From positions 1-54,262 of the forward strand of contig NZ_RBZP01000023.1 of assembly GCF_003628505.1 (NCBI RefSeq): a DNA stretch of 54,262 nucleotides. Reading direction: 5' to 3'. The stretch's first letter is position 1. The number at the start of each line of letters is the position of its first letter. Below are positions 1 to 9,224 of this stretch, one piece after another. A model generated the notes under the pieces. The model was not told the origin of the DNA and did not search any database. It saw nothing but the letters and a program-made list of their open reading frames with translations. Source of the stretch: Oceanobacillus halophilus (GTDB taxonomy: Bacteria; Bacillota; Bacilli; Bacillales; Amphibacillaceae). The translations under genes were made by a program, and so were the position numbers.

Positions 1-100
1 TTATCTCTAAAAGGGATATATGGGAAGAGCCACATGCGAAGGTCCGCACGTGTGAGCTCTGTGAGAGGCGTGGTCAGTAATGGCGACGCCTACTCGGTTA
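1..100 (+). mobile_element. Group II intron 3' end (domains V and VI)
   Basis: Positions 26-60 fold as a group II intron domain V: a closing helix AGAGC/GCTCT containing the AGC catalytic triad, a CACAT/GTGTG helix, a two-base bulge, and an apical GCG/CGC stem. It is followed directly by TGTGAGAGGC and a domain VI hairpin (GGCGT at 67-71 with ACGCC at 86-90) ending in CCTACTCGG, the usual layout of bacterial intron 3' ends. The reverse transcriptase ORF and the 5' domains lie upstream of the window. The 3' splice site is estimated near 98-101. Known family: self-splicing retroelements that are common in Oceanobacillus and relatives. Confidence 0.85.
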
Positions 101-149
101 TTTAGATAACTTAATCGCACGTTTTCTCAGATATTTATTTTTTTTGGTT

Positions 150-830
150 CATTTCTGAAAGTTTGTTGATTTTTAACATACTTTACATTTTGTATAGATT
201 TCTAATATCTTTAATTCAGAATACTGCTTTATACCCGCTACGGAAATACACTACGCTTTCCGCGGGCGCTACTGAGCCTACTCCGAGCTATTGCTCTCCG
301 TAGTCTCATCTAGGCTTTTCATCCCGCAGGACAAGGAACGCTTCGGCAGGGTTACATCGCACGCAGAAAAAAGTGGTTTTCTTTTTTCAAGGAGTCTCCG
401 TGTATTTCCTGCGCTAAGTTTCCTACTCTACCTGATTTTAACTAGAAAAATTCTGTATTTACGAGGAACAACTACCTTAAACGTGACAATATGGAGTAAA
501 TCTTAAAATTATTTAGAGTTTCAACATAGCGGAGGCAGAATGCGGAGACTCTTCGAAAATAAAAGGCAATTTTCTTCGTGCGATGCAATGCTGACATAGC
601 CTTCCTTGTCCTGCGGGAAAAGTACGTGTCCGAAGCCCCCGCAGGAAGTGGGTTTCTTCCGAGGAAGCTGAGGCCGTGCCCGCGGAAAGCGAAGTATTCT
701 ACTGGAGCGAAACCCAGCACAAAACATTCATAAGTGTAAGTGAGAGCTACATTATTCTGAACTAAATAAATCAGGAATTTCTATCAACTGTAAACTTCCA
801 AAAAAACAAACGATACAAAAGGGCCTTTTG
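150..830. repeat. Compound inverted repeat, copy I
   Basis: Left flank with the TIR core (TATAGATTTCTAATATCTTTAATTCAGAATA type), arm 1 at 236-416, AT-rich linker 417-526, arm 2 at 527-709, then the right flank ending in the inverted TIR (ATTCTGAACTAAATAAATCAGGAATTTC). Arm 1 has the stem GGAAATACAC/GTGTATTTCC (class B). Arm 2 has AGAATGC/GTATTCT (class A) and an inner CCTGCGGG/CCCGCAGG hairpin. The linker matches that of copy III in reverse complement. It lies between the group II intron end and the ytlA-like gene. Short ORFs inside it are by-products of the repeat. Confidence 0.85.
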
Positions 831-975
831 TTTAGATTTACAACCCGATAAAATACGTAATCCACCTCCCCTCACCCATCCAAGCAAAAAGTTTTCTATA
901 TAGGCATTCACACATTTTTCACCAAAGCATAAAATGTTTTGACAATCAGAAAATTTAGGAAAGAGGGTCAAATGT

Positions 976-1965
976 ATGAGAAAGATTAGATATCTTGCAT
1001 TAACTTCTATCGGTTTGCTTATCTTTCTTTCGGCTTGCGGTTCTACTGGTACAACAAAAATTAGCTTAGCAGAGGTTACAAGATCCGTATTTTATACACC
1101 AATGTACGTTGCCATAGAGGAAGGTTTTTTTGAGGAGGAAGGATTGGAAATTGATTTGCAAACGACCTGGGGTGGTGATACAACAATGACCACACTATTA
1201 TCAGGTGGAGCAGACATTGCACTAGTAGGAGCAGAGACATCGATTTATGTTTATGCACAGGACTCTAGGGACTATGCTATTAATTTCGCCCAATTAACCC
1301 AAACAGACGGTACTTTCCTAGTGGCTAAGGAACCGAAACCTGACTTTGAATGGGAAGATTTAGAAGGTAGTAACTTTCTAGGTCAGCGTGTTGGAGGAAT
1401 GCCACAAATGGTTGGAGAATATGTCTTGAAGAAGCATGATATTGATCCACAATCAGATGTTAATCTCGATCAAAGTGTTGATTTTGCCAATATTCCAGGA
1501 GCTTTTGCTTCCGGTGATTATGAATATGTACAATTATTCGAACCAACTGCTAGTGTGTTTGAACGAGAAGGTACAGGACATATTGTTGCATCATTTGGTG
1601 AAGAATCAGGTAAGGTTCCTTATACAGGATTTTTAGCAAAGCAAAGTTTCATGGATGAAAATGAAGAAGCTGTCACAAATTTTACAAAGGCAATATATAA
1701 AGCACAGAAATGGGTTCAAGAAAATGATGCCGATAAAATTGCAGAAGTAGTAGCTCCATTCTTTGAAGATACAGATGTAGAATTATTAGCATCTTCTATT
1801 GAGCGATATAAGAGTCAAGACTCCTTTGCTACAGATCCAATTCTTGACGAGGAAGAATGGAAACAATTAAAAGCCATTATGGGTGAAGCAGGAGAATTAC
1901 CTGAAGATGTGCCATACGAAGAATTGGTGAATACGAAATTTGCTGAAGAAGTCATTAATAACTAA
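976..1965 (+). CDS. ytlA: ABC transporter substrate-binding lipoprotein (NMT1/THI5-like, YtlA-like)
   Basis: 329-residue extracellular solute receptor. It has an N-terminal signal with lipobox LSAC (Cys21), so it should be lipid-anchored outside the membrane. The region VFYTPMYVAIEEGFFEEEGL is typical of the NMT1/SsuA-like fold that binds small pyrimidine, sulfonate or nitrate-like ligands. GAETSIYV and the later GDYEYVQLFEPTASVFE are also typical. The Shine-Dalgarno AGGAAAGAGGG precedes the ATG. It is first in a three-gene unit with an ATPase and a permease. Order and neighbours (NUDIX ytkD, men genes) match the Bacillus ytlA-ytlC-ytlD region. The substrate cannot be told from sequence. Confidence 0.85.
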   Translation: MRKIRYLALTSIGLLIFLSACGSTGTTKISLAEVTRSVFYTPMYVAIEEGFFEEEGLEIDLQTTWGGDTTMTTLLSGGADIALVGAETSIYVYAQDSRDYAINFAQLTQTDGTFLVAKEPKPDFEWEDLEGSNFLGQRVGGMPQMVGEYVLKKHDIDPQSDVNLDQSVDFANIPGAFASGDYEYVQLFEPTASVFEREGTGHIVASFGEESGKVPYTGFLAKQSFMDENEEAVTNFTKAIYKAQKWVQENDADKIAEVVAPFFEDTDVELLASSIERYKSQDSFATDPILDEEEWKQLKAIMGEAGELPEDVPYEELVNTKFAEEVINN

Positions 1966-1978
1966 GGAGGGAAATACG

Positions 1979-2758
1979 TTGTCATTTCTAACCTTAGAAC
2001 ATGTATCACACCATTACTTCTCAAAAACTGATTATACTAAAGCTTTAGACGATATATCCTTTTCCTTAAAAGAAGGTGAATTTGTTGCATTACTTGGACC
2101 AAGCGGTTGCGGTAAGTCCACAATCCTGTCCATTATTGCAGGAATCATGAAGCAAACAGTAGGAAATGTATTGCTTGAAAAAAAGCCAATTGATGAATCC
2201 GAGCTTGCAATAGGTTATATGTTACAACAGGATTATTTATTTCCTTGGAAGACGATTATTGACAATGTATTATTAGGTCCCAAGATTAATAACAAGTCAA
2301 CCGATGAATTGAGAAACAATGCAATTAAAATGTTACAAGAAGTAGGTTTATCTAATGTTCAAGACAGCTATCCATCTTCCCTTTCTGGTGGAATGCGACA
2401 GCGGGTAGCACTTGTCAGAACATTGATTAATGATCCTAAAGTATTGTTGCTTGATGAACCATTTTCTGCACTTGATTATCAAACAAAATTAAAATTAGAA
2501 GATTTAGTTGGCAAACTTTTAAAAAACTATCATAAAACAGCGATTCTTGTTACCCATGATATTGGGGAAGCAATTGCTATGAGTGATCGTATATTAGTAA
2601 TGAATGCAAATCCAGGAAGTATTGCCAAAACATTTGAAGTGCCGATTGAATTACGACAATCACTGCCTTTAACTGTACGTAAACATCCTAAATACCAAGT
2701 ACTTTTTGATAAAATTTGGGAAGAACTAGACAAACGAGAAGGTGGTGACATTCGATGA
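1979..2758 (+). CDS. ytlC: ABC transporter ATP-binding protein (YtlC-like)
   Basis: About 259 residues. It powers uptake through the adjacent permease on the cytoplasmic face. Visible motifs are Walker [11 protein letters not shown]-loop LQQDYLFPW, signature LSGGMRQR, Walker [12 protein letters not shown] and the H-switch VTHD. The open frame extends upstream into the lipoprotein gene, but the start is placed at TTG 1979 because TAAGGAGG (1963-1970) sits 8 bases before it; that site overlaps the stop codon of the preceding gene. The TTG-started form begins with the normal family N terminus ([10 protein letters not shown]). It belongs to the nitrate/sulfonate/taurine-type ATPase group. Confidence 0.88.
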   Translation: MSFLTLEHVSHHYFSKTDYTKALDDISFSLKEGEFVALLGPSGCGKSTILSIIAGIMKQTVGNVLLEKKPIDESELAIGYMLQQDYLFPWKTIIDNVLLGPKINNKSTDELRNNAIKMLQEVGLSNVQDSYPSSLSGGMRQRVALVRTLINDPKVLLLDEPFSALDYQTKLKLEDLVGKLLKNYHKTAILVTHDIGEAIAMSDRILVMNANPGSIAKTFEVPIELRQSLPLTVRKHPKYQVLFDKIWEELDKREGGDIR

Positions 2759-3555
2759 AAAGCGATAAACAATTATATGATAATTATCTCAAGAAGTTAA
2801 AAAAGGAAAGAAAAATCGTTTTGACATGGCAAGTAATTATTCTAGCTGTATTCTTTGTGTTATGGGAAGTAGCAAGTCGCTTTTATTGGATTGACCCACT
2901 TCTGTTTAGTTCACCCACAAAAGTATCTATATCGGTGGTGGAGAGATTTTCAAACGGTTCTATGTTTACCCATTTATCTGTAACACTATTTGAAACAATT
3001 TTAGGGTTTATTATTGGAACTATAGGTGGTGTGGTATTAGCAACTTTACTCTGGTCCTTCACCCGATTCTCCAAAGTCATGGATCCTTATTTAGTAGTGC
3101 TAAACGCCATGCCTAAAGTTGCTCTTGGTCCAATTATTATCGTTGCTCTTGGTCCCGGTTATATGGCGATTATTATGATGGGATTTCTTGTTTCAGTCAT
3201 TATTACGACACTTACTGTTTATTCGGCGTTCAATGAAGTCGACCCCAATTATTCGAAAGTACTAAAGAGCTTTGGTGCTACAAGATGGCAATGTTTCAAA
3301 GAGGCTGTCTTTCCAGCAACAATGCCAACTATGATTTCCACATTAAAAGTCAATGTTGGTTTATCTTGGGTAGGTGTAATAGTCGGAGAATATCTCGTTT
3401 CCAAACAAGGATTAGGTTACTTGATTATCTATGGATTCCAGGTCTTCGATTTTACTCTCGTTATGTCGAGTCTGGTCATGATTGCAATACTTGCGGCCAT
3501 CATGTATAAATTAGTGGAAAAGTTAGAAAGCTGGCTGATTAAACACACGGTATAA
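2755..3555 (+). CDS. ytlD: ABC transporter permease (YtlD-like)
   Basis: 266-residue inner-membrane permease of the binding-protein-dependent transport family with about six hydrophobic segments. The EAA-type loop contacting the ATPase is visible ([19 protein letters not shown], followed by [20 protein letters not shown]). The start overlaps the ATPase stop by ATGA, so the two are translationally coupled. It is the last gene of the operon and is followed 13 bases later by a strong terminator. With the lipoprotein and ATPase it forms a complete importer. The ligand is unknown; the family includes aromatic sulfonate and thiamine-precursor importers. Confidence 0.87.
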   Translation: MKSDKQLYDNYLKKLKKERKIVLTWQVIILAVFFVLWEVASRFYWIDPLLFSSPTKVSISVVERFSNGSMFTHLSVTLFETILGFIIGTIGGVVLATLLWSFTRFSKVMDPYLVVLNAMPKVALGPIIIVALGPGYMAIIMMGFLVSVIITTLTVYSAFNEVDPNYSKVLKSFGATRWQCFKEAVFPATMPTMISTLKVNVGLSWVGVIVGEYLVSKQGLGYLIIYGFQVFDFTLVMSSLVMIAILAAIMYKLVEKLESWLIKHTV

Positions 3556-3568
3556 AACAACGGATATA

Positions 3569-3604
3569 AAGCGACAAGAAGTCGATACTTCTTGTCGCTT
3601 TTTC
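3569..3604 (+). terminator. Rho-independent terminator of the ytlACD-like operon
   Basis: A 14-bp perfect stem (AAGCGACAAGAAGT with its complement, 3569-3582 and 3587-3600), a 4-base loop and a T run. Confidence 0.9.
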
Positions 3605-3607
3605 AAC

Positions 3608-4222
3608 AAATCTTTATTTATATTTTTATATAGATTGTTAATATCTATAATTCAGAATAGTGTAGCTCTCGCTTACATTTATGTTTGTTTTGTGCGATCA
3701 TTCGCTCCGGCAGAATACTTCGCTTTCCGCGGGCACGGCCTCAGCCTCCTCGCGGAAAAACATACCTGCGCCTGCGTCCACTAGTAACGCTTCGAAGTAG
3801 GCTTCCTCGGCGCAAGGGTCAAAGAAGCTTAGTCAAGTAGTACCCTCGCTGTGGGGTCTTCGGACACGTGCTATTCCCGCAGGAGTCTCCGTATTCTTCC
3901 TCCGCTAAAATAGGCGCTCAAGATTACTTTGGGCTTATAGCTCTAGAAATTACGTTTGAAAACCGTTAAAATCCTTTAAACAGCATATTTCTTTTTTATA
4001 CAAATAGAGCAGACGCATAGCGGAGGAAATACACGGAGACTCCTGCGGGAAGAAGAGCATCGGTGAGACTACGTAGTGCTTCAGCACGAAGGAGGCTCAC
4101 CAGCTCCCCGCGGAAAGCGGAGTGTATTTCCGTAGCGGTGTTAACGAATCGCTTCATTAGTTATTTATTCTTAATTAAATATATCAGGAGTTTCTAACAA
4201 ATAACGATATAAAAATACCCTT
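3608..4222. repeat. Compound inverted repeat, copy II
   Basis: Full copy in the convergent gap between the permease and ytkD. Left flank with a TIR core ending ATTCAGAATAGTG, arm 1 at 3703-3907 (class A stem AGAATAC/GTATTCT), linker 3908-4017, arm 2 at 4018-4137 (class B, GGAAATACAC/GTGTATTTCC), right flank AATTAAATATATCAGGAGTTTC. The linker shares GAAATATGCT- and AAACGTRATTTC-type blocks with copies IV and X. There is no coding potential beyond accidental short frames. Confidence 0.87.
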
Positions 4223-4273
4223 TCTCGATATAAGCACACATGTCCTTCCAACAAATTTAGGGATAAAACTCAA

Positions 4274-4308
4274 GAAAAAAAGACCATCCCATTTATAGGA
4301 TTGATCTT
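4274..4308 (-). terminator. Terminator of ytkD
   Basis: On the minus strand AAGATCAATCC pairs with GGATGGTCTT (one mismatch, G-U pairs), followed by seven T. It overlaps the ytkD stop codon. Confidence 0.75.
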
Positions 4309-4783
4309 AAAGTTTGCATTTAATATGCTCCATACTGTAATCAAGCACATTATCTTTCATAATGAAACTATACAACTTATTGTTTTTTACATTTGCTGGA
4401 ATTTCATCTAGTAATACAGGGCCAGCAGTTTCAAAGTAAGATTCCTGCTCTTCTAATGTATGAATCACAGCATAATAAACATTCTTTATAACATAGTCAC
4501 TTTTACCATCAACATAATATTGACCAATATAAGAGATGTTTTTAACCGTTCCGCCTGTTTCTTCTTTTATTTCACGAATAGCTGCTTGTAATGCCGTTTC
4601 TCCTGCTTCAACTTTTCCACCAGGAAATTCTAAACCTCTTTCCTTATGCTTGGTTAATAACCATTTATCCCGATACTTACAAATCACCCACACGTGCTTA
4701 GGGTTCTTTGAAAAAGGATGATCCTCAAAGGAAAGTGTCACTTCATTATTGTAATAATCTCTAAATGTCTTCAATACTTTCAA
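4307..4783 (-). CDS. ytkD: NUDIX nucleoside triphosphate pyrophosphohydrolase YtkD
   Basis: 158 residues, the same length as Bacillus subtilis YtkD. A full Nudix box G-x5-E-x7-REIKEETGG occupies residues 56-78, giving the metal-binding catalytic glutamates. The family hydrolyses oxidised or canonical (d)NTPs to monophosphates and is linked to protection from 8-oxo-dGTP mutagenesis. The position between the ytl transporter and the men genes agrees with the Bacillus order. It is transcribed leftward and ends at its own terminator. An 18-bp gap separates it from the upstream membrane-anchored protein gene, so both may share a transcript. Confidence 0.88.
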   Translation of the reverse strand: MKVLKTFRDYYNNEVTLSFEDHPFSKNPKHVWVICKYRDKWLLTKHKERGLEFPGGKVEAGETALQAAIREIKEETGGTVKNISYIGQYYVDGKSDYVIKNVYYAVIHTLEEQESYFETAGPVLLDEIPANVKNNKLYSFIMKDNVLDYSMEHIKCKL

Positions 4784-4801
4784 CTGCCTTTTGGTACGAT
4801 A

Positions 4802-5347
4802 CTATCGATGAGTGATATTGGTTATTTTCCAAGTTTTATGATATGTGAATTCCATTTCAATGGTATAATTACCATCTAAATCAGTAGTATTATTCTGAAT
4901 AATCTTTACCGTATTGTTACTAACCTGCTCTATATCATAGTCATTATCCTGAATAAACCAAGGTGGAGTTTCTGTCGGTAATATATACATTCCGTCTGCT
5001 TTTTCCTCGTAATAAAAGTCAACATACGACTTTGCAGTCTCTCGGGTAGATACCTTCTCAAACTCTGTTAATAAATCTTCCTTCGTATTAAATTGTTTAA
5101 CCTTATAATTTTCTTCAGAATCTTGTACTAATATATCCATAAAACGGTTTGTTAGTTGTACAATATTATCATGCGTTAGTTCTTTTTTTTCGTTTTTTAA
5201 TGGAAACGCTTCGTCCTTCTCTAAAGAAGCGGAAATAAGTGAATGATTTTTAGCCGACACAGGCATCGTAGTTCCATCTGTAAGAAATAGAACAACCATT
5301 ATTAAACTTATCGTTGCAACACCCAGAATTGCAGCTAAATTCTTCAT
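4802..5347 (-). CDS. Conserved secreted or membrane-anchored protein (possibly DUF3993-type)
   Basis: 181 residues. There is an N-terminal hydrophobic segment (residues 5-23, AAILGVATISLIMVVLFLT) without a lipobox cysteine, so either a signal peptide or a single anchor. The soluble part includes LTNRFMDILVQDSEENYKV and NTKEDLLTEFEKVSTRETA, which recall a Bacillaceae family of unknown function (DUF3993); that assignment is from memory and tentative. No catalytic motif is seen. The Shine-Dalgarno TAAGGGGGA lies 5-6 bases before the ATG and pairs with CCCCTTAG upstream (5388-5395), so the site may be partly masked. It lies just upstream of ytkD on the same strand. Confidence 0.6.
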   Translation of the reverse strand: MKNLAAILGVATISLIMVVLFLTDGTTMPVSAKNHSLISASLEKDEAFPLKNEKKELTHDNIVQLTNRFMDILVQDSEENYKVKQFNTKEDLLTEFEKVSTRETAKSYVDFYYEEKADGMYILPTETPPWFIQDNDYDIEQVSNNTVKIIQNNTTDLDGNYTIEMEFTYHKTWKITNITHR

Positions 5348-5396
5348 GTTTATCCCCCTTAGTTCTGCTATTATACTATTCCTTTTTATCTAAGGG
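5342..5396 (-). promoter_or_regulatory. Promoter -10 and SD-sequestering inverted repeat upstream of the DUF3993-like gene
   Basis: On the minus strand CCCCTTAG (5388-5395) is complementary to CTAAGGGG, which contains the Shine-Dalgarno at about 5354-5361. A TATAAT box lies between the two arms. No convincing -35 hexamer is seen. Whether the 5' arm is transcribed depends on the true start site. Confidence 0.35.
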
Positions 5397-5483
5397 GTTA
5401 AACATCTCAAAAGTAAGGAATATCATGTTTTATAGTTCTTATTTGTAGGATACCATAATTTGTATTCAATTACATCTTGTTAT

Positions 5484-5789
5484 CTACAAGATTTCCATGC
5501 TTTCAATATGACTCTTCGTTGTCTCATCCCCAAGTTCATGCAACATCCGATATACTTCCAGCATATTTTCATCATATTGATCATTTGCAGTATCATTATG
5601 GTATTCAACTAATGGAATATGCGATCGAATAAATGACCCAAAACTTGCCTTGTGCATATTCTCAAATTTTCTTCGCAAGTACCCAATTTCACTATCTGAT
5701 GCATATATTGTCAGATAATCATTGTTATCATGTTTTGCTTGCGAAATTTCACCGTTACCTACATTTATAAAGTACTTACTTTTATCCAT
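5484..5789 (-). CDS. Conserved small Bacillaceae protein of unknown function
   Basis: 101 residues when started at ATG 5789, the start preceded by AGGAGG at 8 bases; the frame also has a GTG inside the Shine-Dalgarno that is not a credible start. The sequence is soluble, with a beta-type N terminus (YFINVGNGEISQAKHDNNDY) and a helical C terminus. No motif was recognised. Homologues in Bacillus are sometimes labelled hydrolase, without visible support here. It lies 120 bp downstream of menE on the same strand and in the slot where Bacillus often carries menC; it is clearly not MenC. Confidence 0.65.
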   Translation of the reverse strand: MDKSKYFINVGNGEISQAKHDNNDYLTIYASDSEIGYLRRKFENMHKASFGSFIRSHIPLVEYHNDTANDQYDENMLEVYRMLHELGDETTKSHIESMEIL

Positions 5790-5909
5790 ACAGAGCACCT
5801 CCTAGTACTAATTTGGCTTTCTGTATAGAATCTATTCTTTATCAGACGTTGTTTTGGTATATGTTGAACATCAAATCCATATTTTTGTTTGAAGGATGTA
5901 AACACGCCA

Positions 5910-7361
5910 TTATTCCATTCTTAAATCAAGCAATTTACTCCGTACTAATTTATTCGACGCATTCCTGGGAAGTTCCTCTACAAAATAAATCTCTTTTGGT
6001 ATTTTATACTTTGCCAGTCTTTCACCCGCAAATGCTACTATTTCATCTATACTAACGTCCTCATACTTAACAATAAAAGCAACTGGAACTTGCCCCCAAA
6101 CATCGTCATCTTTTCCAGTTACACCAACTTCTTCAACTTGTTCCATTCCAGAAAGTACACTCTCAACCTCCGATGGATATATATTTTCACCTCCGGATAT
6201 AATCAGGTCTTTTCGACGATCGACTACATATAAATAACCATCATGATCCAAGTATCCCATATCCCCTGTTGCCAACCACCCCTCTTCAAAGGAGTTCACA
6301 TTAGCTTGTTCATTTTTATAATAACCTTTTGTTACCATTGGTCCCTTCACCATAATCTCACCAATTGTATATATATCTGACTGGTTAACTTTCAGTTGTG
6401 CAGGGAATAAAGGTTTTCCTGCTGAACCAATTTTCTCAAGCGCATCCTGTGGACTTAACGTAACAATCTGTGAGGAGGTTTCTGTCATCCCATATGATTG
6501 AAAGACTGGAACATCTTTCGACTTCGCTTTCTCAAGCATTGGCTTCGGCGCTGGTCCCCCACCTAAAAGCAGGCACCTTAAGCTTTTAGGATATAAATCT
6601 TCCCCCAGTTTGTTTAATAAATTTTGTACCATCATGGTTACAACAGACATAATCGTAATGCCCTTATTCATTAAAATATAATGAACAATATCTACGTCGA
6701 ATTTTTCTAACACATAAATCGGCATTCCATAAATGACATTTTTAATCAAAGCGGATAGTCCACTAACATGGAAGATTGGCAAAGTAATGAGCCACTTGTC
6801 ATCTTTATTTAGGCCTAAATTAAGTGCTGACCCTATTGCACTCCACCAATGGTTTCCATATGTATGAATGACCCCCTTAGGAAACCCAGTAGTTCCTGAG
6901 GTGTAAATTATTGTAAAAGTGTCATCCAAACAAAGTTCGGATGCAAGTATTATTTCTTTCTCGGTAAATCGTTCTACATCAGAAAAAGAATAGACCTGTT
7001 CTACGTTTAAGGGGTCTGCCGTTTGCTTACATTCATCTGCAGTTAATAATATGCTCACCTCAGCATCCGTCACCTGGTAATTTATCTCATTAGTAGTTAA
7101 ACGTGTATTAAGTAAAACTCCCACTGCTCCTAGGTAACTTAATGCATGAATGGCTGTTATCATTGCAATACCATTGTTCGATAATATTCCTACATGAGTT
7201 CCTTTTTTAACACCTAGTTGCGATAATTTTCTAGCAAAAGATTGACTAGCTGCCTTCAATTCATGAAAAGTATAAGCTTTTCCATTATAAAGCTCAATTG
7301 CTTTTTTATTCGGTACAAGGTCTGCCTGTTTGGTTAGCCAATGTGGAATAGTCTCCGACAT
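5910..7361 (-). CDS. menE: o-Succinylbenzoate-CoA ligase MenE
   Basis: About 483 residues. It adenylates o-succinylbenzoate and forms OSB-CoA, the substrate for MenB, in the cytoplasm. ANL-superfamily motifs are present: P-loop TIIYTSGTTGFPKGV, GMTETS, GDMGYLDHDGYLYVVDRRKD and the C-terminal PRNASNKLVR lysine region. The start is set at ATG 7361, preceded by AAAGGAG; the frame could extend nine codons upstream without a ribosome site. Downstream of menB, but a good terminator (7387-7417) lies between them, so menE may depend on readthrough or its own promoter. No menC follows, unlike in Bacillus. Confidence 0.92.
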   Translation of the reverse strand: MSETIPHWLTKQADLVPNKKAIELYNGKAYTFHELKAASQSFARKLSQLGVKKGTHVGILSNNGIAMITAIHALSYLGAVGVLLNTRLTTNEINYQVTDAEVSILLTADECKQTADPLNVEQVYSFSDVERFTEKEIILASELCLDDTFTIIYTSGTTGFPKGVIHTYGNHWWSAIGSALNLGLNKDDKWLITLPIFHVSGLSALIKNVIYGMPIYVLEKFDVDIVHYILMNKGITIMSVVTMMVQNLLNKLGEDLYPKSLRCLLLGGGPAPKPMLEKAKSKDVPVFQSYGMTETSSQIVTLSPQDALEKIGSAGKPLFPAQLKVNQSDIYTIGEIMVKGPMVTKGYYKNEQANVNSFEEGWLATGDMGYLDHDGYLYVVDRRKDLIISGGENIYPSEVESVLSGMEQVEEVGVTGKDDDVWGQVPVAFIVKYEDVSIDEIVAFAGERLAKYKIPKEIYFVEELPRNASNKLVRSKLLDLRME

Positions 7362-7386
7362 AATATTTCTCCTTTCTTTTGCAAAC

Positions 7387-7417
7387 AAAAACCCTTGCTA
7401 GATAAGCAAAGGTTTTT
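7387..7417 (-). terminator. Terminator or attenuator between menB and menE
   Basis: Minus-strand stem AAACCTTTGC/GCAAGGGTTT with a 7-base loop, followed by a T-rich tract (TTTTTGTTTG). It sits inside the men cluster and should lower menE transcription relative to menFDHB. Confidence 0.75.
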
Positions 7418-7490
7418 GTTAGAAGATTTTCCTTTATGTTTCTAAAAGTCCGGCATCAGAAATCATCAGTCGTTCTTTTGAAACAAACAA

Positions 7491-8309
7491 TCAAGGAAAA
7501 CGAGGGAACTTCTTGAAGTCTGGTTTTCTTTTCTCTTTAAACGCATCTCGACCTTCTTTAGCCTCATCCGTTGTATAATAAAGCAATGTTGCGTCTCCAC
7601 CCATTTGCTGAAGCCCAGCTAAACCATCTGTATCCGCATTGAAGGATGCTTTTAAGAAACGAAGTGCTGTTGGTGATTTTTCGAGAATTTCCTCGCACCA
7701 TTGAAGCGTTTCTCCTTCTAATTTTTCAAGTGGTACTACAGAGTTTACCATTCCCATTTCATATGCTTCTTCTGCATTATACTGACGACACAGATACCAG
7801 ATTTCACGAGCACGTTTATGTCCTACCATTCTTGCAAGGTATCCTGCACCATATCCGGCATCAAAGCTACCAACTTTAGGGCCAGTTTGTCCAAAAATGG
7901 CATTATCAGCTGCTATTGTTAAGTCACAGACAACATGTAATACATGGCCACCACCAATAGCATATCCTGAAACCATGGCAATTACTGGTTTCGGTATGGT
8001 TCGGATAAGTCTTTGTAAATCTAAAACATTTAAACGTGGAACTTGGTCACTTCCAACATATCCACCATGCCCCCGAACACTTTGGTCCCCACCAGAGCAA
8101 AATGCTTTATCTCCTGCACCGGCTAGAATGATGACACCAATTTCAGAATCATCACGAGCATCAGCAAATGCATCAATCATTTCATTCACAGTTAGTGGAG
8201 TAAACGCATTTCTTTTTTCAGGACGATTAATTGTTACTTTTGCAACCCCATTGTATTTTTCATAGATGATTTCTTCATATTGTTTTGCTTTTTCCCATTG
8301 AACAGTCAT
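7491..8309 (-). CDS. menB: 1,4-Dihydroxy-2-naphthoyl-CoA synthase MenB
   Basis: 272 residues, the typical MenB length. Crotonase-fold enzyme that cyclises OSB-CoA to DHNA-CoA. Characteristic stretches are [43 protein letters not shown] with the oxyanion-hole glycines, [21 protein letters not shown] and [12 protein letters not shown]. These distinguish MenB from other enoyl-CoA hydratases. The ATG follows AAAGGAGG at 7 bases. It lies 105 bp downstream of menH in the leftward menFDHB series. Confidence 0.95.
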   Translation of the reverse strand: MTVQWEKAKQYEEIIYEKYNGVAKVTINRPEKRNAFTPLTVNEMIDAFADARDDSEIGVIILAGAGDKAFCSGGDQSVRGHGGYVGSDQVPRLNVLDLQRLIRTIPKPVIAMVSGYAIGGGHVLHVVCDLTIAADNAIFGQTGPKVGSFDAGYGAGYLARMVGHKRAREIWYLCRQYNAEEAYEMGMVNSVVPLEKLEGETLQWCEEILEKSPTALRFLKASFNADTDGLAGLQQMGGDATLLYYTTDEAKEGRDAFKEKRKPDFKKFPRFP

Positions 8310-8414
8310 GATAATCCTCCTTTATTTTCATTGCTTATGTATTTTCTAACGTATGCAATGTATGAATCTAATTTTCTTCCACCACATTACCACATATAGA
8401 TGCATGCAGGTAAC

Positions 8415-9224
8415 CTAGTTAACAGAAATAAATTCTGTTACTAGTTTATCAAACATCTCTGGTTTTTCCACGTGTATCGCATGCCCTGCGTCTCCACATA
8501 TTTTTAGCTTACACGAAACAAAAAGTTTTTGCATCTTTTTATTAATTCGAATAAACTTTTCATCTTTTTCACCAACGATTAGTAAAATTGGCATGTCTAA
8601 CTGATGTAGATCCCCCCACCAGGAAGGCTGTCTACCTGTTCCCATATAACGAAGAGACATTGCTAATCCTTCTTCAACCTGAGCTAATCGTTCTTCTCGA
8701 ATTTGTACTTGGATTTCTTTTGGCAATTCCTTCTGAGTTTCAAACAAAGGAAGGTTTTCCCAAAAATCAACAAAGCTGAGAATCCCATCAGTTTCTATTT
8801 TTCTTGCTATTTTTTCATCTTTTTCCATTCGTACCTTGCGTTCCTCTGTTGTATATAAGCCAGGAGAAGCACTTTCTAAAATGAGTGTCCTTAGTTTTTC
8901 TGGATAGAGCATGGCAAACGATAGGGCCGTTCTCCCACCCATTGAGTAACCCACAAGATGGAAAGAATTTATTCTCATTTCTTGTAAGAGTTGATTTACG
9001 TCTTTACAGCATTGCTCCATCGTTCGAGGTGTTTTCATTTTTGTATGGCCATGTCCTGGCAAATCAATGACGATTATTTTAAACCTAGTACTTTCTGATT
9101 TAATGTATTGTTGCCAAGTTGATGTACTTCCAGTAAATCCATGAAGAAGCACCACAGGTTCCCCTTCTCCATGAATCTCATAATAATATGTTGCATCACC
9201 AATGGAAGCGTACATTTTATTCAC
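8415..9224 (-). CDS. menH: SHCHC synthase MenH (alpha/beta hydrolase)
   Basis: 269 residues. It catalyses 2,5-elimination of pyruvate from SEPHCHC, the MenD product, to give SHCHC. The alpha/beta-hydrolase fold is visible from VVLLHGFTGSTSTW (oxyanion strand), nucleophile elbow GYSMGGR, acid region VGEKDEKF and GDAGHAIHVEKPEMF supplying the catalytic His. The gene overlaps the menD 3' end by 8 bases, indicating translational coupling, and matches Bacillus YtxM in position. Some homologues have other esterase activities, but the men context settles the role. Confidence 0.9.
   Translation of the reverse strand: MNKMYASIGDATYYYEIHGEGEPVVLLHGFTGSTSTWQQYIKSESTRFKIIVIDLPGHGHTKMKTPRTMEQCCKDVNQLLQEMRINSFHLVGYSMGGRTALSFAMLYPEKLRTLILESASPGLYTTEERKVRMEKDEKIARKIETDGILSFVDFWENLPLFETQKELPKEIQVQIREERLAQVEEGLAMSLRYMGTGRQPSWWGDLHQLDMPILLIVGEKDEKFIRINKKMQKLFVSCKLKICGDAGHAIHVEKPEMFDKLVTEFISVN

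Noticed and set aside
291..727. Short open frames over copy I of the compound repeat
   Set aside because: They lie within repeat arms, lack ribosome sites and give the same Arg/Ser/Leu-rich peptides wherever the arms occur.
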